A DNA stretch of 54,284 nucleotides, taken from Companilactobacillus furfuricola (GTDB taxonomy: Bacteria > Bacillota > Bacilli > Lactobacillales > Lactobacillaceae). Below, in pieces: positions 42,488 through 51,249 of this stretch. The stretch covers positions 1 through 54,284 of the forward strand of contig NZ_RHNT01000012.1 of assembly GCF_003946325.1 (NCBI RefSeq). Direction: 5' to 3'. Within the stretch, counting starts at the first letter, position 1; each line of letters opens with the position of its first letter. The notes beneath the pieces are model-generated. The model saw only the letters and a list, made by a program, of their open reading frames with translations, did not search any database and was not told the origin of the DNA. The position numbers were made by a program, and so were the translations under genes.

Positions 42488-44635
42488 ATGAATAACTTAA
42501 AAAAGTTTTTGAATAAACGTGTAGGTTTTATGACCATGCTGATCGTTTTTTTATGGATCAAAACGATCATTGCCTACTACCTAGACTTCAAGCTAGGCGT
42601 GGCTGACCCGATCCAACACTTTATTTTGTGGATCAATCCGTTTGCCACTTCTATCTTTTTACTAGGTCTAGCTTTATACATCAGCCGACCGAAAATTTCG
42701 TATATCGTTATGGGCATTATTTACGTCATCGAATCGGCGTTATTGTACGGTAATATCTTATACTACCGGCAATTCACCGATTTCCTATCCGTAAATACCA
42801 TTACTGGCGCTGGGAAGGTCTCTAAAGGACTCGGTGCCAGCGCTGCCAGTATGGCTAATCCCCACGATATCATTTATATTGTCGACTTCATTATCATTCT
42901 AGTATTATTTTTGACACATTTCATAAAAATCGATCAATCTAAGTTTAGAAAATTAAATGCGCTAGCAATTTCAATGTTCGGCATCATGCTTTTCTCCTTC
43001 AATTTAATGCTGGCTGAATGCAATCGTCCACAATTACTAGGACGCACCTTTGATCGTTCGTACATTGTTAAATACTTAGGATTCAATTCTTACTTGGGAT
43101 ACGATTCGATCAAAACGGCTCAAAATAGCCAAGTTCGATCGTCAGCGGTGGGAACTGACATGGATCATGTTTTAAAATACACTAGCGACAACTATGCAGC
43201 ACCAAATAAGAAATACTTTGGCAAAGCTAAGGGTAAGAATATCATCATCATCCATCTGGAAAGTTTTCAGCAATTCCTCATTGGCATGAAGGTCAACGGA
43301 CAAGAAGTAACACCATTTTTAAACAGTCTTTATAACGATAAGAACACTCTCGGGTTTGACAATTTTTATCATGAAGTTGGTCAAGGTAAGACTAGCGATG
43401 CCGAGACGATGCTAGAATCTGGCCTCTTCGGGTTGCCGGAGGGTTCATTCTTCACCAGCTTAGGAACTGACAATACTTTCCAAGCTGCCCCAGCGATCTT
43501 AGGTCAAAAAGAAGGTTACACGAGTGCGGTCTTCCATGGAAACATCGGTAGTTTCTGGAGCCGAAACGATGTTTATAAGAATATGGGCTATGACTACTTT
43601 TTCGATGAATCTTACTTTAACCAAGAAACACCAAATTCAGCTATGCAATATGGCCTTAAGGATAAATTGATGCTCTCGGAAAGTGTCAAATACTTAGAGC
43701 AATTGCAACAACCGTTTTATGCTAAATTTATCACAGTCACTAATCACTATCCATTCCAATTGCCAGAAGAGGATGTCACTGGTGATTTTACTAAACCTGA
43801 CACCGACAATACGACTGTCAATGGATATTTTGAAACAGCTCATTACCTCGACAGTTCACTGAAAGAATTTTTCCAATACTTGAAAGACAGTGGGATCTAT
43901 GATAATTCGATGATCGTCTTGTATGGCGATCATTATGGCTTGTCGAACAGTCAAAACCCTGCCTTAGCTCCACTGCTGGGTGCTAGTTCTGAAGACTGGA
44001 ACGATTTTGACAACGCTCAGTTGCAAAAAGTTCCGTTCATGATCCATATGAAAGGCCTTAAGGGGGGCATTGATCACACCTATGGTGGCGAGATCGACGT
44101 CTTGCCTACTATCCTACACTTAGCTGGTATCAACACTAAGTCTTATATAGAGATGGGAACTGACTTGTTGTCGAAACAGCACAATTCGATCGTTGCATTT
44201 AGAAACAAGAACTTCATAACTCCTCGTTATACTGTTTTAAGAAATGCTGACGGCGATAAAGATGTTTATTTGAATAAAACTGGTGAACTGGTCGATCTCA
44301 CTGATAAGCCAAAGTTGAAGAAGAAAATTCAGAAGTGGCAACAGACGGTCAACGAACGACTGCAGATCTCTGATACGGTCAATAATAAGAACTTGTTGCG
44401 TTTCTATACGCCAAGTGGCTTTACGCCGATCGATCCGAAGAATTATGATTATTCTGACCAAATTCAACGTTTGCTTGATACGCGATCGGCTTTAGGTTTG
44501 AAATCTACTAGTATTTATTCGAAGAATAATGATCAATCGACTACTTCCTTGTATCATACTGATGCTAGCGAGCTGAATGGTGATCGTTCTTCGATCGATA
44601 GTTGGGATTATGTTAAGAGTAATAGTCAGAAATAG
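42488..44635 (+). CDS. ltaS: Lipoteichoic acid synthase family protein (LtaS)
   Basis: Membrane enzyme polymerising glycerol phosphate from phosphatidylglycerol onto a glycolipid anchor. Five N-terminal membrane helices (to about 180), then an extracellular sulfatase-fold domain: NIIIIHLESFQQFLIG (metal-binding Glu about 257), VGQGKTSDAETMLESGLFGL (catalytic Thr about 302), FHGNIGSFWSRNDVYKNMGYDYFFDE, FITVTNHYPF, YGDHYGLS (metal-binding Asp-His, about 480). 715 residues, slightly longer than S. aureus LtaS, with a Ser/Asn-rich C-terminal tail. The gene is followed by a strong terminator. A primase-type LtaP paralogue role cannot be ruled out. Confidence 0.92.
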   Translation: MNNLKKFLNKRVGFMTMLIVFLWIKTIIAYYLDFKLGVADPIQHFILWINPFATSIFLLGLALYISRPKISYIVMGIIYVIESALLYGNILYYRQFTDFLSVNTITGAGKVSKGLGASAASMANPHDIIYIVDFIIILVLFLTHFIKIDQSKFRKLNALAISMFGIMLFSFNLMLAECNRPQLLGRTFDRSYIVKYLGFNSYLGYDSIKTAQNSQVRSSAVGTDMDHVLKYTSDNYAAPNKKYFGKAKGKNIIIIHLESFQQFLIGMKVNGQEVTPFLNSLYNDKNTLGFDNFYHEVGQGKTSDAETMLESGLFGLPEGSFFTSLGTDNTFQAAPAILGQKEGYTSAVFHGNIGSFWSRNDVYKNMGYDYFFDESYFNQETPNSAMQYGLKDKLMLSESVKYLEQLQQPFYAKFITVTNHYPFQLPEEDVTGDFTKPDTDNTTVNGYFETAHYLDSSLKEFFQYLKDSGIYDNSMIVLYGDHYGLSNSQNPALAPLLGASSEDWNDFDNAQLQKVPFMIHMKGLKGGIDHTYGGEIDVLPTILHLAGINTKSYIEMGTDLLSKQHNSIVAFRNKNFITPRYTVLRNADGDKDVYLNKTGELVDLTDKPKLKKKIQKWQQTVNERLQISDTVNNKNLLRFYTPSGFTPIDPKNYDYSDQIQRLLDTRSALGLKSTSIYSKNNDQSTTSLYHTDASELNGDRSSIDSWDYVKSNSQK

Positions 44636-44645
44636 GTTTATTAAA

Positions 44646-44686
44646 TAAAAAAGTTCAAACCAGCAATTTGGTTTGAACTTTTTTTA
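44646..44686 (+). terminator. Terminator of ltaS
   Basis: AAAAAGTTCAAACCA and TTGGTTTGAACTTTTT form a near-perfect long stem with a T-run, 10 bases after the stop. Confidence 0.9.
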
Positions 44687-44698
44687 TGGATTGAATAG

Positions 44699-45055
44699 AG
44701 CTATGGCAGACAGAAGAGTTTTGCTTGGGGCACCTTTTGTTAGTTTGTTGAGGTTGGAGGTAGTAGTTTGGTTGCTACGTTCAATGCCGACTCCGGGGCC
44801 CGGGGATACAGACGCTGGAACGTGGTGGGCACATTTTGAACCAATCGAGCAAAGTACGCTCGCTTGTTTCAAAACTGCACCTTCATCTAAGCTCCTTCGT
44901 CGCCAAGATGAATTTCACCACTGAGGTCTGTATCCCCGGGCCCCTCCGTCTAGATGGAGACAATATTCCCCTCTTAGTTGAGATTTACCGATTTATTTTG
45001 ATCAAATTGGCACTTTGTGCGCGTCCTATTTCTCACATGTCTATCTCAATTCCTT
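44699..45055. repeat. Family A intergenic repeat, copy 3 (fullest plus-strand copy)
   Basis: Runs from CTATGGCAGACAGAAG to CTCACATGTCTATCTCA. It contains the core CTGTATCCCCGGGCCCCTCC and its near reverse complement GGGGCCCGGGGATACAG about 110 bases earlier, so a large inverted-repeat structure (about 44798-44815 with 44926-44943) encloses the middle. No conserved reading frame. It fills the gap between ltaS and the histidine kinase. Confidence 0.85.
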
Positions 45056-45147
45056 ATTTGGTTAGTAAAAATCGGTACTTTTTGATTTTTCTTTGTTTCT
45101 TTTTTACTTGATGTGGTGGAAATAATACTTTGTATTTCATTTGAGAA

Positions 45148-46635
45148 CTACTTATCAGCCTGTTTATGTTCGTATCCTTCATCGTAGAAGTAGACGACGA
45201 AGGTGCTTCCTACGTTTGGTTTGCTGGCGACTTCGATTTTGCCACCGTGGTTTTCGACTAATTGATGGACTATGGATAGGCCTAAGCCGGATTCACCGTA
45301 CTTGCGATTCTTTCTTGATGGATCTGCTTTGTAGTATCTGTCCCAAATGTTTTTGACTTGATCTGACGACATTCCTACTCCGGTGTCTTGGATTTTGAAG
45401 ACTGATGCGTGATTGTCTTCTTCGCGATAGCCACGGACTACGATATCACCATTGTTGGTGAATTGGATCGAGTTTTGAATTATATTGAACATTACTTGAG
45501 TGAAGCGATCATAATCCGCAAAGGTATTCAGTTCTTTTTCTGGTGTTTCTAGTCTTAAGTTGTCGCCTGCTTCTTTCGCTTTTTTGGTTAATTGCGATAC
45601 GATGTCGTGCAATGGTACGTTTGCATCGAATACTCGTTTTGCTAAAGTGATTTGATTCGTCCGGATCTTTTCGTAGTCTAGATTTTCATTGACTAGTCGG
45701 ATCAAACGATTTGTTTCATTTCGCATTAATTCGATACTTTGGCCCTTGGACTCTTCAGGAATGGCATCATAAGCTAATCCCTCTAGAAGCCCATTAATGG
45801 TCGTCAGAGGCGTTCTCATCTCGTGTGAAGCATCAGCCATGAACTCTTTTCTACGTTGTTCTTGACGCTTAATTTCTTTATCTGAGGCCTCTAGTGACTT
45901 GACCATGGTATTAAAGTCATCAGCTAGGTCATCTAGCTCATCGCGGTTCTTACTTTCGATATGGACTGAAAAGTCGTTGTTGGCAACTCTTCTGGTAGCT
46001 CCTCTCAGTCGGTTGATCCGGTTGACTTGATATCTTGAGAGTAAGAAACTGAGAATGATGGCGGCTAATAGTGAGATCAATAATGCTATATAAAGGCGAT
46101 TGTTGATCTCGCCAATATTCGTCTGCAATTGACTAACATCTGACCCTGCCCAAACAGCTGCAACTAGTTTTCCATCTTTGAACCAAGGGGTCAAAACGTA
46201 GACATAATTCATATCAGGATTCTTTTTGAACTTCGGATTCCCATCTTGATCCGCTTGTCGCGAAATGTTACGGACGGTTTTTCCCTGTTTCAACTTGTTC
46301 CAGTACTTCTTCTTCAAATGAGTGGAAGTTCCCGCAACTGAAGATGGATACACTTGCGTGTTGTTATAATCAAAAATCGCAAAACGAACATTTCGATCCG
46401 ACAAAACTTGCTCGACCATCGAAATATTATCATCAGTGATATTGTGGATCCGCCCAGTATCCTGGTCCGTGGTCAAAGCGATTTTCTCTAGATTGCCGGC
46501 ATATCCTTCGAGGTCACGGTAAGTCTTGTTATATTCCCAAGTGGTGGAAGTACTAGTTACGGTGTACAAAATAATCCCTAAAGTAGTCAAAATAACTACT
46601 AAGAAACTCAGCATATTTTGATAAATTAATTTCAT
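45148..46635 (-). CDS. Membrane sensor histidine kinase
   Basis: 495 residues. Membrane helix at about 8-30, an extracellular domain (about 31-180; TWEYNKTYRDLEGYAG ... YVYVLTPWFKDGKLVAAVWAG, PAS/Cache-like), second helix about 182-203, HAMP linker (SRYQVNRINRLRGATRRVANNDFSVHI), HisKA box EFMADASHEMRTPLTTINGL (His about 275), and HATPase boxes NIIQNSIQFTN (N), DTGVGMS (G1), GESGLGLSIV (G2). All catalytic boxes are intact. It pairs with the response regulator 2 bases upstream. The signal is unknown; similar kinases answer envelope stress. The C-terminus is short after the last box. Confidence 0.93.
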   Translation of the reverse strand: MKLIYQNMLSFLVVILTTLGIILYTVTSTSTTWEYNKTYRDLEGYAGNLEKIALTTDQDTGRIHNITDDNISMVEQVLSDRNVRFAIFDYNNTQVYPSSVAGTSTHLKKKYWNKLKQGKTVRNISRQADQDGNPKFKKNPDMNYVYVLTPWFKDGKLVAAVWAGSDVSQLQTNIGEINNRLYIALLISLLAAIILSFLLSRYQVNRINRLRGATRRVANNDFSVHIESKNRDELDDLADDFNTMVKSLEASDKEIKRQEQRRKEFMADASHEMRTPLTTINGLLEGLAYDAIPEESKGQSIELMRNETNRLIRLVNENLDYEKIRTNQITLAKRVFDANVPLHDIVSQLTKKAKEAGDNLRLETPEKELNTFADYDRFTQVMFNIIQNSIQFTNNGDIVVRGYREEDNHASVFKIQDTGVGMSSDQVKNIWDRYYKADPSRKNRKYGESGLGLSIVHQLVENHGGKIEVASKPNVGSTFVVYFYDEGYEHKQADK

Positions 46636-46637
46636 AA

Positions 46638-47387
46638 TTATTTAGCCTTTACTTCAGAGTCGTCAAACTTATAGCCTACTCCCCAAACTGTTTCGATCAC
46701 TTGTGGACCGACTTTTTCGATCTTTTGACGAAGTTTCTTGATATGGGCGTCAACGGTTCTTTCTTCACCAAAATAATCATAATCCCACACTTGTTCTAGC
46801 AATTGCTCACGTGAAAAGACCCGTTTGGGCTTGCTAGCTAGCGTTTTAAGTAAATCAAATTCTTTGGGTGTCAAGTCAGGGATCTCTTTACCACCTAGAT
46901 AAGCTTCACGAGTTCCTGCATTCAATTTGAAAAAGCCGGTATCGATGTCAAATTCTTCATTGTTATCTTCTGAACTGGTATCATTGGCAGGATTGTTCTT
47001 TGAAGCTTCCTCGGCGATGTTCTCGCTACGACGATGGATAGCCTTGATCCTAGCGATCAATGTGATCGGACTGAATGGTTTCGTCACGTAATCGTCAGCA
47101 CCAAACTCAAGTCCAAGTACTTGGTCACTTTCACTATCTCGAGCCGTTAACATGATGATCGGCACCGTCTTAGAGACAGCGCGGATCTCTTTGGCAACTT
47201 CCATGCCGTCTTTTCCCGGCAAGTTGAGATCTAAGGTGATCATATCCCAGTCGTCTGGTGATTCATTGAATTTCTCGACAGCTTCGTTTCCGTCATAAGC
47301 AAAAGTTGCATCCCAATTTTCTTTTTGGAAAAACATGCTCATCATTTCGGAAACAGATTTATTATCTTCAATCATTAATATTTTCAT
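46638..47387 (-). CDS. OmpR/PhoB-family response regulator
   Basis: 249 residues. Receiver domain at 1-118 with MIEDNKSVSEM, phospho-acceptor Asp in MITLDLNLPGKDG (about 54), LTARDS and the conserved Lys in YVTKPFSP. An acidic/Asn-rich linker (about 130-155; ASKNNPANDTSSEDNNEEFD) is longer than usual. The C-terminal winged helix follows: LTPKEFDLLKTLASKPKRVFSREQLLEQVWDYDYFGEERTVDAHIKKLRQKIE. The start is at MKILMIED, preceded by GGAG. It is transcribed with the kinase. Confidence 0.95.
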   Translation of the reverse strand: MKILMIEDNKSVSEMMSMFFQKENWDATFAYDGNEAVEKFNESPDDWDMITLDLNLPGKDGMEVAKEIRAVSKTVPIIMLTARDSESDQVLGLEFGADDYVTKPFSPITLIARIKAIHRRSENIAEEASKNNPANDTSSEDNNEEFDIDTGFFKLNAGTREAYLGGKEIPDLTPKEFDLLKTLASKPKRVFSREQLLEQVWDYDYFGEERTVDAHIKKLRQKIEKVGPQVIETVWGVGYKFDDSEVKAK

Positions 47388-47487
47388 ATGTATTAACTCC
47401 ATTCAACATTTCAGAAATACCCTATATCATTTGGACAAAAGTTGTTAAGATGTAGGAGTACAAAATTTTATTAGGTTGGTGAATACT

Positions 47488-48270
47488 TTGACATTGCACA
47501 ACGACTATAAAGGGACTGTCTTTTTCGACTTGGATGGTACATTAATGAATGCCAAATCAGAAATTGACGATTCAGTTGCAAATGCCGTTCATAAATTGCG
47601 CGACAATGGTTACTTACCCGTAATCAGTACTGGACGTGCAACAAACGAATTACAACACGTTTTAGGACCCACAGGTATTGATTCTTATATTACTTTAAAT
47701 GGCGCATTTATCAAATCTGGAGACCAGTTGATCTATGAAAGTGAAATTTCTAATGAAACGATCGAATCAGTGATCAAAGCTGCTCAAAACTTCGGTGACA
47801 CGATTGCCATGCACACAGGTGATACTACCAAGATCTATGAATACAAACCGATCGTGACTGACTTTTATGCTTCCGTTCACATCGAACAACCAGAGGTGGA
47901 TCCTGATTTCTACAAACACAATAAGATTCCAATGATCATCGTAGTTTCTCACGAAGGTCCACAACGTTATCAAAAGCTGTTTCCCGATCTGAATTTCTTC
48001 AAGACTGGCAAATTTTCTATCGATACTGTTCAGAAAGATGTTTCAAAAATGCATGGTATCAAACACTTGCTCAAGGGCATGGACTTAGAAGATAAGCCTG
48101 TTTACGCCTTCGGTGACGGTGCTAATGACGTACCGATGATCAAATTTGCTGATCACAGCGTTGCCATGGGTAACGGTATCGACGAGGTGAAACAACTTGC
48201 TGAATTCGTTACGACTGCAAATACTGACAACGGGATCGTTAACGGGTTGAAGCACTTTGATTTAATTTAA
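47488..48270 (+). CDS. Cof-type HAD-family phosphatase
   Basis: Cytosolic haloacid-dehalogenase phosphatase with a C2 cap. VFFDLDGTLMNAKSEI gives motif I (both Asp), STGRA motif II, a Lys in the PMIIVVSHEG region or QKDVSKMHGIKHLL motif III, and YAFGDGANDVPMIKFADHSVAMGNG motif IV. Substrates in this group are sugar phosphates, flavin or PLP precursors; it cannot be narrowed. The start is uncertain: no ATG is available. TTG at 47488 has GGTTGGTG at suitable distance; GTG at 47479 and TTG at 47476 are alternatives. Confidence 0.88.
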   Translation: MTLHNDYKGTVFFDLDGTLMNAKSEIDDSVANAVHKLRDNGYLPVISTGRATNELQHVLGPTGIDSYITLNGAFIKSGDQLIYESEISNETIESVIKAAQNFGDTIAMHTGDTTKIYEYKPIVTDFYASVHIEQPEVDPDFYKHNKIPMIIVVSHEGPQRYQKLFPDLNFFKTGKFSIDTVQKDVSKMHGIKHLLKGMDLEDKPVYAFGDGANDVPMIKFADHSVAMGNGIDEVKQLAEFVTTANTDNGIVNGLKHFDLI

Positions 48271-48330
48271 TTAATTGAAAAATGGCAATATTCGCATAAT
48301 GAATATTGTCATTTTTTGTTGGAAAAAACT

Positions 48331-49326
48331 TTAACTTAAAATTACTACTTTTCCCATCATATGACCTGCTTCGACTAACTCGGTCGCTTTGCGGATGTTC
48401 TCCACATTGAGCCCTTGAAATACTTTGGTAGTCGTTGATGTTATCTTACCATTATCTAAATCTTGCGCCAATTGGGAAAGGTAATCTCCTTGAGTATACA
48501 TGCTATCAAGTTTGAAGAATGCTTTCGTAAACATCCACTCCCATTTGAAGTCGACTGATTTTTGCTTCAAATCGGCAACCTTTGATTCATTCAGATTAGT
48601 TATCGTAGCGAATGTTCCGAATGGCTTGATCAATTCGACAATTTCCTCCCAGTGCGGATCGTTGTCACTCAAGCCGACGATGAAGTCAAGATATTGATAG
48701 CCAAGTTCACGAATTTGCTTGATCAAGTCCTGATGATGATCGACTACTTGATCGGCACCTAGCTTTTTAACGAAAGCAACTTTTTCATCACTCGATGCAG
48801 TGGCGATAACTTTCAATCCTGCCAAATGTGCTAGCTGAGTTAATGTGGAACCAACTCCCCCGGCACCATTGATGATCAAAATCGTCTTATCACTGTTGTC
48901 AGCTTTTGGATCAATATTTAGTTTCTCGTATAATAATTCACTTGCAGTTAAAGTTACGAGTGGCATTGCCACGCTGTCAGCAATTGATGTCTTCTTTGGA
49001 GCTTTGGCAGCAATATTTTGATCGACTAGCTCGTATTCTTGGTAACTACCGTCTCGAGAATAATCTCCAGCATAAAAGACGATGTCATCCTTTTGAAACT
49101 TCGTTACCTTGGCTCCGACATCGACCACCTTTCCGTAGCCATCGTATCCTAGTATCTTGGGGCCGTTGAAACTACCAGTCAATTTCTTGCGTGTTGCAAT
49201 ATCAACTGGGTTGATCGATATCCCCTGGACTTCGACTAAAATATCGTTAGGTTTGCATACTGGCAAGGCAGCATCAAATTCCGATAAACTATTTAAATTA
49301 CTATCAGTAACGCCATATATTTTCAT
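48331..49326 (-). CDS. Medium-chain dehydrogenase/reductase (quinone-oxidoreductase-like)
   Basis: 331 residues from MKIYGVTDS, set by AAGGAGG. GroES-like N-terminal domain (VCKPNDILVEVQGISINPVDIATRKKLTG, ILGYDGYGKVVDVGAKVTKFQKDDIVFYAG) and Rossmann domain with IINGAGGVGSTLTQLAHLAGLKVIATASSDEKVAFVKKLGADQVVDHHQDL. The catalytic-zinc Cys of true alcohol dehydrogenases is replaced (YDGYG), which fits the zinc-independent quinone-reductase/enone-reductase branch. NADPH use is likely but not proven. Monocistronic. Confidence 0.88.
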   Translation of the reverse strand: MKIYGVTDSNLNSLSEFDAALPVCKPNDILVEVQGISINPVDIATRKKLTGSFNGPKILGYDGYGKVVDVGAKVTKFQKDDIVFYAGDYSRDGSYQEYELVDQNIAAKAPKKTSIADSVAMPLVTLTASELLYEKLNIDPKADNSDKTILIINGAGGVGSTLTQLAHLAGLKVIATASSDEKVAFVKKLGADQVVDHHQDLIKQIRELGYQYLDFIVGLSDNDPHWEEIVELIKPFGTFATITNLNESKVADLKQKSVDFKWEWMFTKAFFKLDSMYTQGDYLSQLAQDLDNGKITSTTTKVFQGLNVENIRKATELVEAGHMMGKVVILS

Positions 49327-49445
49327 GGTAGTTCCTCCTTTTGTTATCTTTATTTTACAACAAAATAGCTCTTTCATATTTTGTAATTGAATTTTCAATA
49401 TCATTTGAATCCAATCACTTTTATCATCCCAAAATAAACCATAAG

Positions 49446-49482
49446 AAAAAGGACAAATTCCGGCATGGAATTTGTCCTTTTG
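49446..49482 (-). terminator. Terminator after the 3D-domain gene
   Basis: AAAAGGACAAATTCC and GGAATTTGTCCTTTT form a perfect 15-bp stem around GGCAT-like loop bases; T-runs on both strands. Confidence 0.88.
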
Positions 49483-49555
49483 AGTTAATCGTTATTTCAC
49501 TTTAAAGATCATGATTGATGCTTGACCAATGTTGTTCTTCGTTATGAAAATATAT

Positions 49556-50218
49556 TTAGACGATCTCTACCGTTGCGCTAGTGATCCCGTATGATGGAAC
49601 CGCACTGTTTGGCATGGCGACGTCTATTTGTTGTGGATTTGAATATGCAAATGTTCCTGTGTCATTGACAGTTCTGTACCAAACGTCTCCTTGAGCAGTA
49701 GTGATCTTGATCCTTGTTCCTCTTGGCAAGACGCTTAAATTAGCAGCTACTCCGTCGTAACCCATATTTGAGCCTAACACTGCTGGGTCGTAAAAACTGA
49801 CTTTGAAAGTTCCAACTGATGTTGTAGCGGGTTGTACTTGTTCTTGCATTGTTGCTGGTTGTGATGTTTGAACTGGTTGAGCTACTGGCTGTGGTTGAAC
49901 TTCTTGTTGTACTGGTTCAGATACTTCTACAGCTGGCTCTTGTGTTTCTATCTCAGGCATATCAAAGTCTTTTTCACTGCCTTTGATTCCTGGCATGAAT
50001 TCTTTGTTACCAGGTAACGAAATTTTTTGATTTAATTTATTTTCATCTTTGTTAGAGTCATCAAGGTGGTGTCCCTTGATTGCTTCTTTGATGCTAACAG
50101 TAGTTTGAACATCATCATTTTTATTTGCATCAGCAGATACGTTTGCTGAATACCCCATAAAACTAACAAATATTAGCCCTGTAAAAAATAAGGCTTCTAG
50201 TTTAAATTGCTTTATCAA
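49556..50218 (-). CDS. Exported 3D-domain protein (double-psi beta-barrel)
   Basis: 220 residues. Signal peptide at about 1-29 (LFFTGLIFVSFMGYSANVSADA). A long disordered middle (30-135) changes from charged to a Glu/Pro/Val/Gln-rich stretch (VQQEVQPQPVAQPVQTSQPA). The C-terminal ~85 residues, FKVSFYDPAVLGSNMGYDGVAANLSVLPRGTRIKITT ... YRTVNDTGTFAYSNPQQIDVAMPN, match the 3D/RlpA-like barrel found in wall-lytic and resuscitation proteins. The catalytic Asp trio is partly kept (NDTGTF, QQIDVAM). Probably acts on or binds peptidoglycan after export; no wall-anchor motif. Confidence 0.82.
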   Translation of the reverse strand: MIKQFKLEALFFTGLIFVSFMGYSANVSADANKNDDVQTTVSIKEAIKGHHLDDSNKDENKLNQKISLPGNKEFMPGIKGSEKDFDMPEIETQEPAVEVSEPVQQEVQPQPVAQPVQTSQPATMQEQVQPATTSVGTFKVSFYDPAVLGSNMGYDGVAANLSVLPRGTRIKITTAQGDVWYRTVNDTGTFAYSNPQQIDVAMPNSAVPSYGITSATVEIV

Positions 50219-50547
50219 CTAATCCCTCCGATTTGTTTGAACAACAGAGAGAACTATACAAGATTTATGTTTCATTTATATTACACGAATAATAAATAAG
50301 ATTGCAGGACAATTAGATTTGTAATAATTGTGTAATATATGTCATGATGTCGTTTTTATTTTTCAAAAAAATGAGTTTTTATGAAATTTTAAGATATTTA
50401 TCTCATTTAAAGAAATCAATCTTTTTATCATATTTGACGTTTCGATATCATATTAGAACGATAAAATATTTTTTAAAAAAATCACATTATCAAAAATATT
50501 CTCTAAAATCATTAATTACCAATATTTCAATTACCGAGAACAATCTT

Positions 50548-50576
50548 TTGTCAAAAAATTTTTTTTATGCTAACTT
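50548..50576 (+). promoter_or_regulatory. Likely promoter of the second flavin-reductase gene
   Basis: TTGTCA (50548-50553), a 17-base spacer and TAACTT (50571-50576), 31 bases before the start codon. The gap 50219-50547 is very AT-rich and shows nothing else; an in-frame open stretch from 50344 lacks a ribosome site and is not taken as coding. Confidence 0.45.
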
Positions 50577-50607
50577 GAATTTAACCTATAAATTTGGAGG
50601 AATGCAT

Positions 50608-51156
50608 ATGTCAAAAAAAATCGCAGTTTTAGTAGGTAGTTTGAGAAAAGGATCATTTTCCAAGCAAATCGCAAAGAATTTGGTAAACTTGTTGCCAAGT
50701 GATTATGATGCAGAGTTTGTCGAAATTGGTAATCTTCCACTTTACAATGAAGATATCGATACTCCTGAAAATGTTCCTGCTGAATACACAACGTTCAGAA
50801 ATACGATGAAAGAAAAGGATGCTGTACTATTTGTTACACCAGAATACAACCGTTCCGTTCCCGCAGCTTTAAAGAACGCTTTAGATGTTGGTTCACGTCC
50901 TTATGGCCAAAGCATTTGGGATAAGAAACCAGCCGCTGTAGTCAGTGTCTCACCTGGTGCTATCAGTGGTTTCGGAGCAAACCACCACTTGCGTCAATCG
51001 CTTGTATTCTTAAATATGCCAGTAGTACAACAACCAGAGGCATACATCGGAAATGTTACTAACTTATTAGATGATAACGGAAACGTCGATGACAGAACTA
51101 AAGGCTTCCTTCAAAGCATCGATGACGCTTTTGTCGACTTAATCAATAGATATTAG
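50608..51156 (+). CDS. NAD(P)H-dependent FMN reductase
   Basis: 182-residue flavodoxin-fold reductase: KKIAVLVGSLRKGSFSKQIAKNL (FMN-phosphate loop), KDAVLFVTPEYNRSVPAALKNALDVGSRP (classic PEYN motif, about 68-96), PAAVVSVSPGAISGFGANHHLRQSLVFLNMPV. It reduces FMN, quinones or azo compounds with NAD(P)H. The start is the second ATG of ATGCATATG, 7 bases after GGAGG. It is a canonical member, unlike the diverged relative at 29865. Monocistronic, closed by a terminator. Confidence 0.93.
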   Translation: MSKKIAVLVGSLRKGSFSKQIAKNLVNLLPSDYDAEFVEIGNLPLYNEDIDTPENVPAEYTTFRNTMKEKDAVLFVTPEYNRSVPAALKNALDVGSRPYGQSIWDKKPAAVVSVSPGAISGFGANHHLRQSLVFLNMPVVQQPEAYIGNVTNLLDDNGNVDDRTKGFLQSIDDAFVDLINRY

Positions 51157-51198
51157 AATACTAAGGAAATGATATTTTCCTTAAATATATGAAACTCA

Positions 51199-51245
51199 AA
51201 AAGGTATCTAAGATCAATATACGATCAGAGATACCTTTTTTTTTA
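51199..51245. terminator. Bidirectional terminator between flavin reductase and beta-glucosidase
   Basis: AAAGGTATCT and AGATACCTTT stem with an inner GATC/GATC pairing and A- and T-runs at the ends; serves both converging genes. Confidence 0.85.
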
Positions 51246-51249
51246 TTAA

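Noticed and set aside
44673-44924. Open frames of 60-90 residues inside the family A repeat
   Set aside because: The frames are not kept between the copies at 70, 34559 and 44699, and begin within the ltaS terminator region.
50344-50607. N-terminal extension of the second flavin reductase
   Set aside because: The in-frame upstream stretch is AT-rich (Phe, Lys, Ile, Ser, Tyr), lacks a ribosome site, and a GGAGG plus promoter sit directly before the normal family start at 50608.
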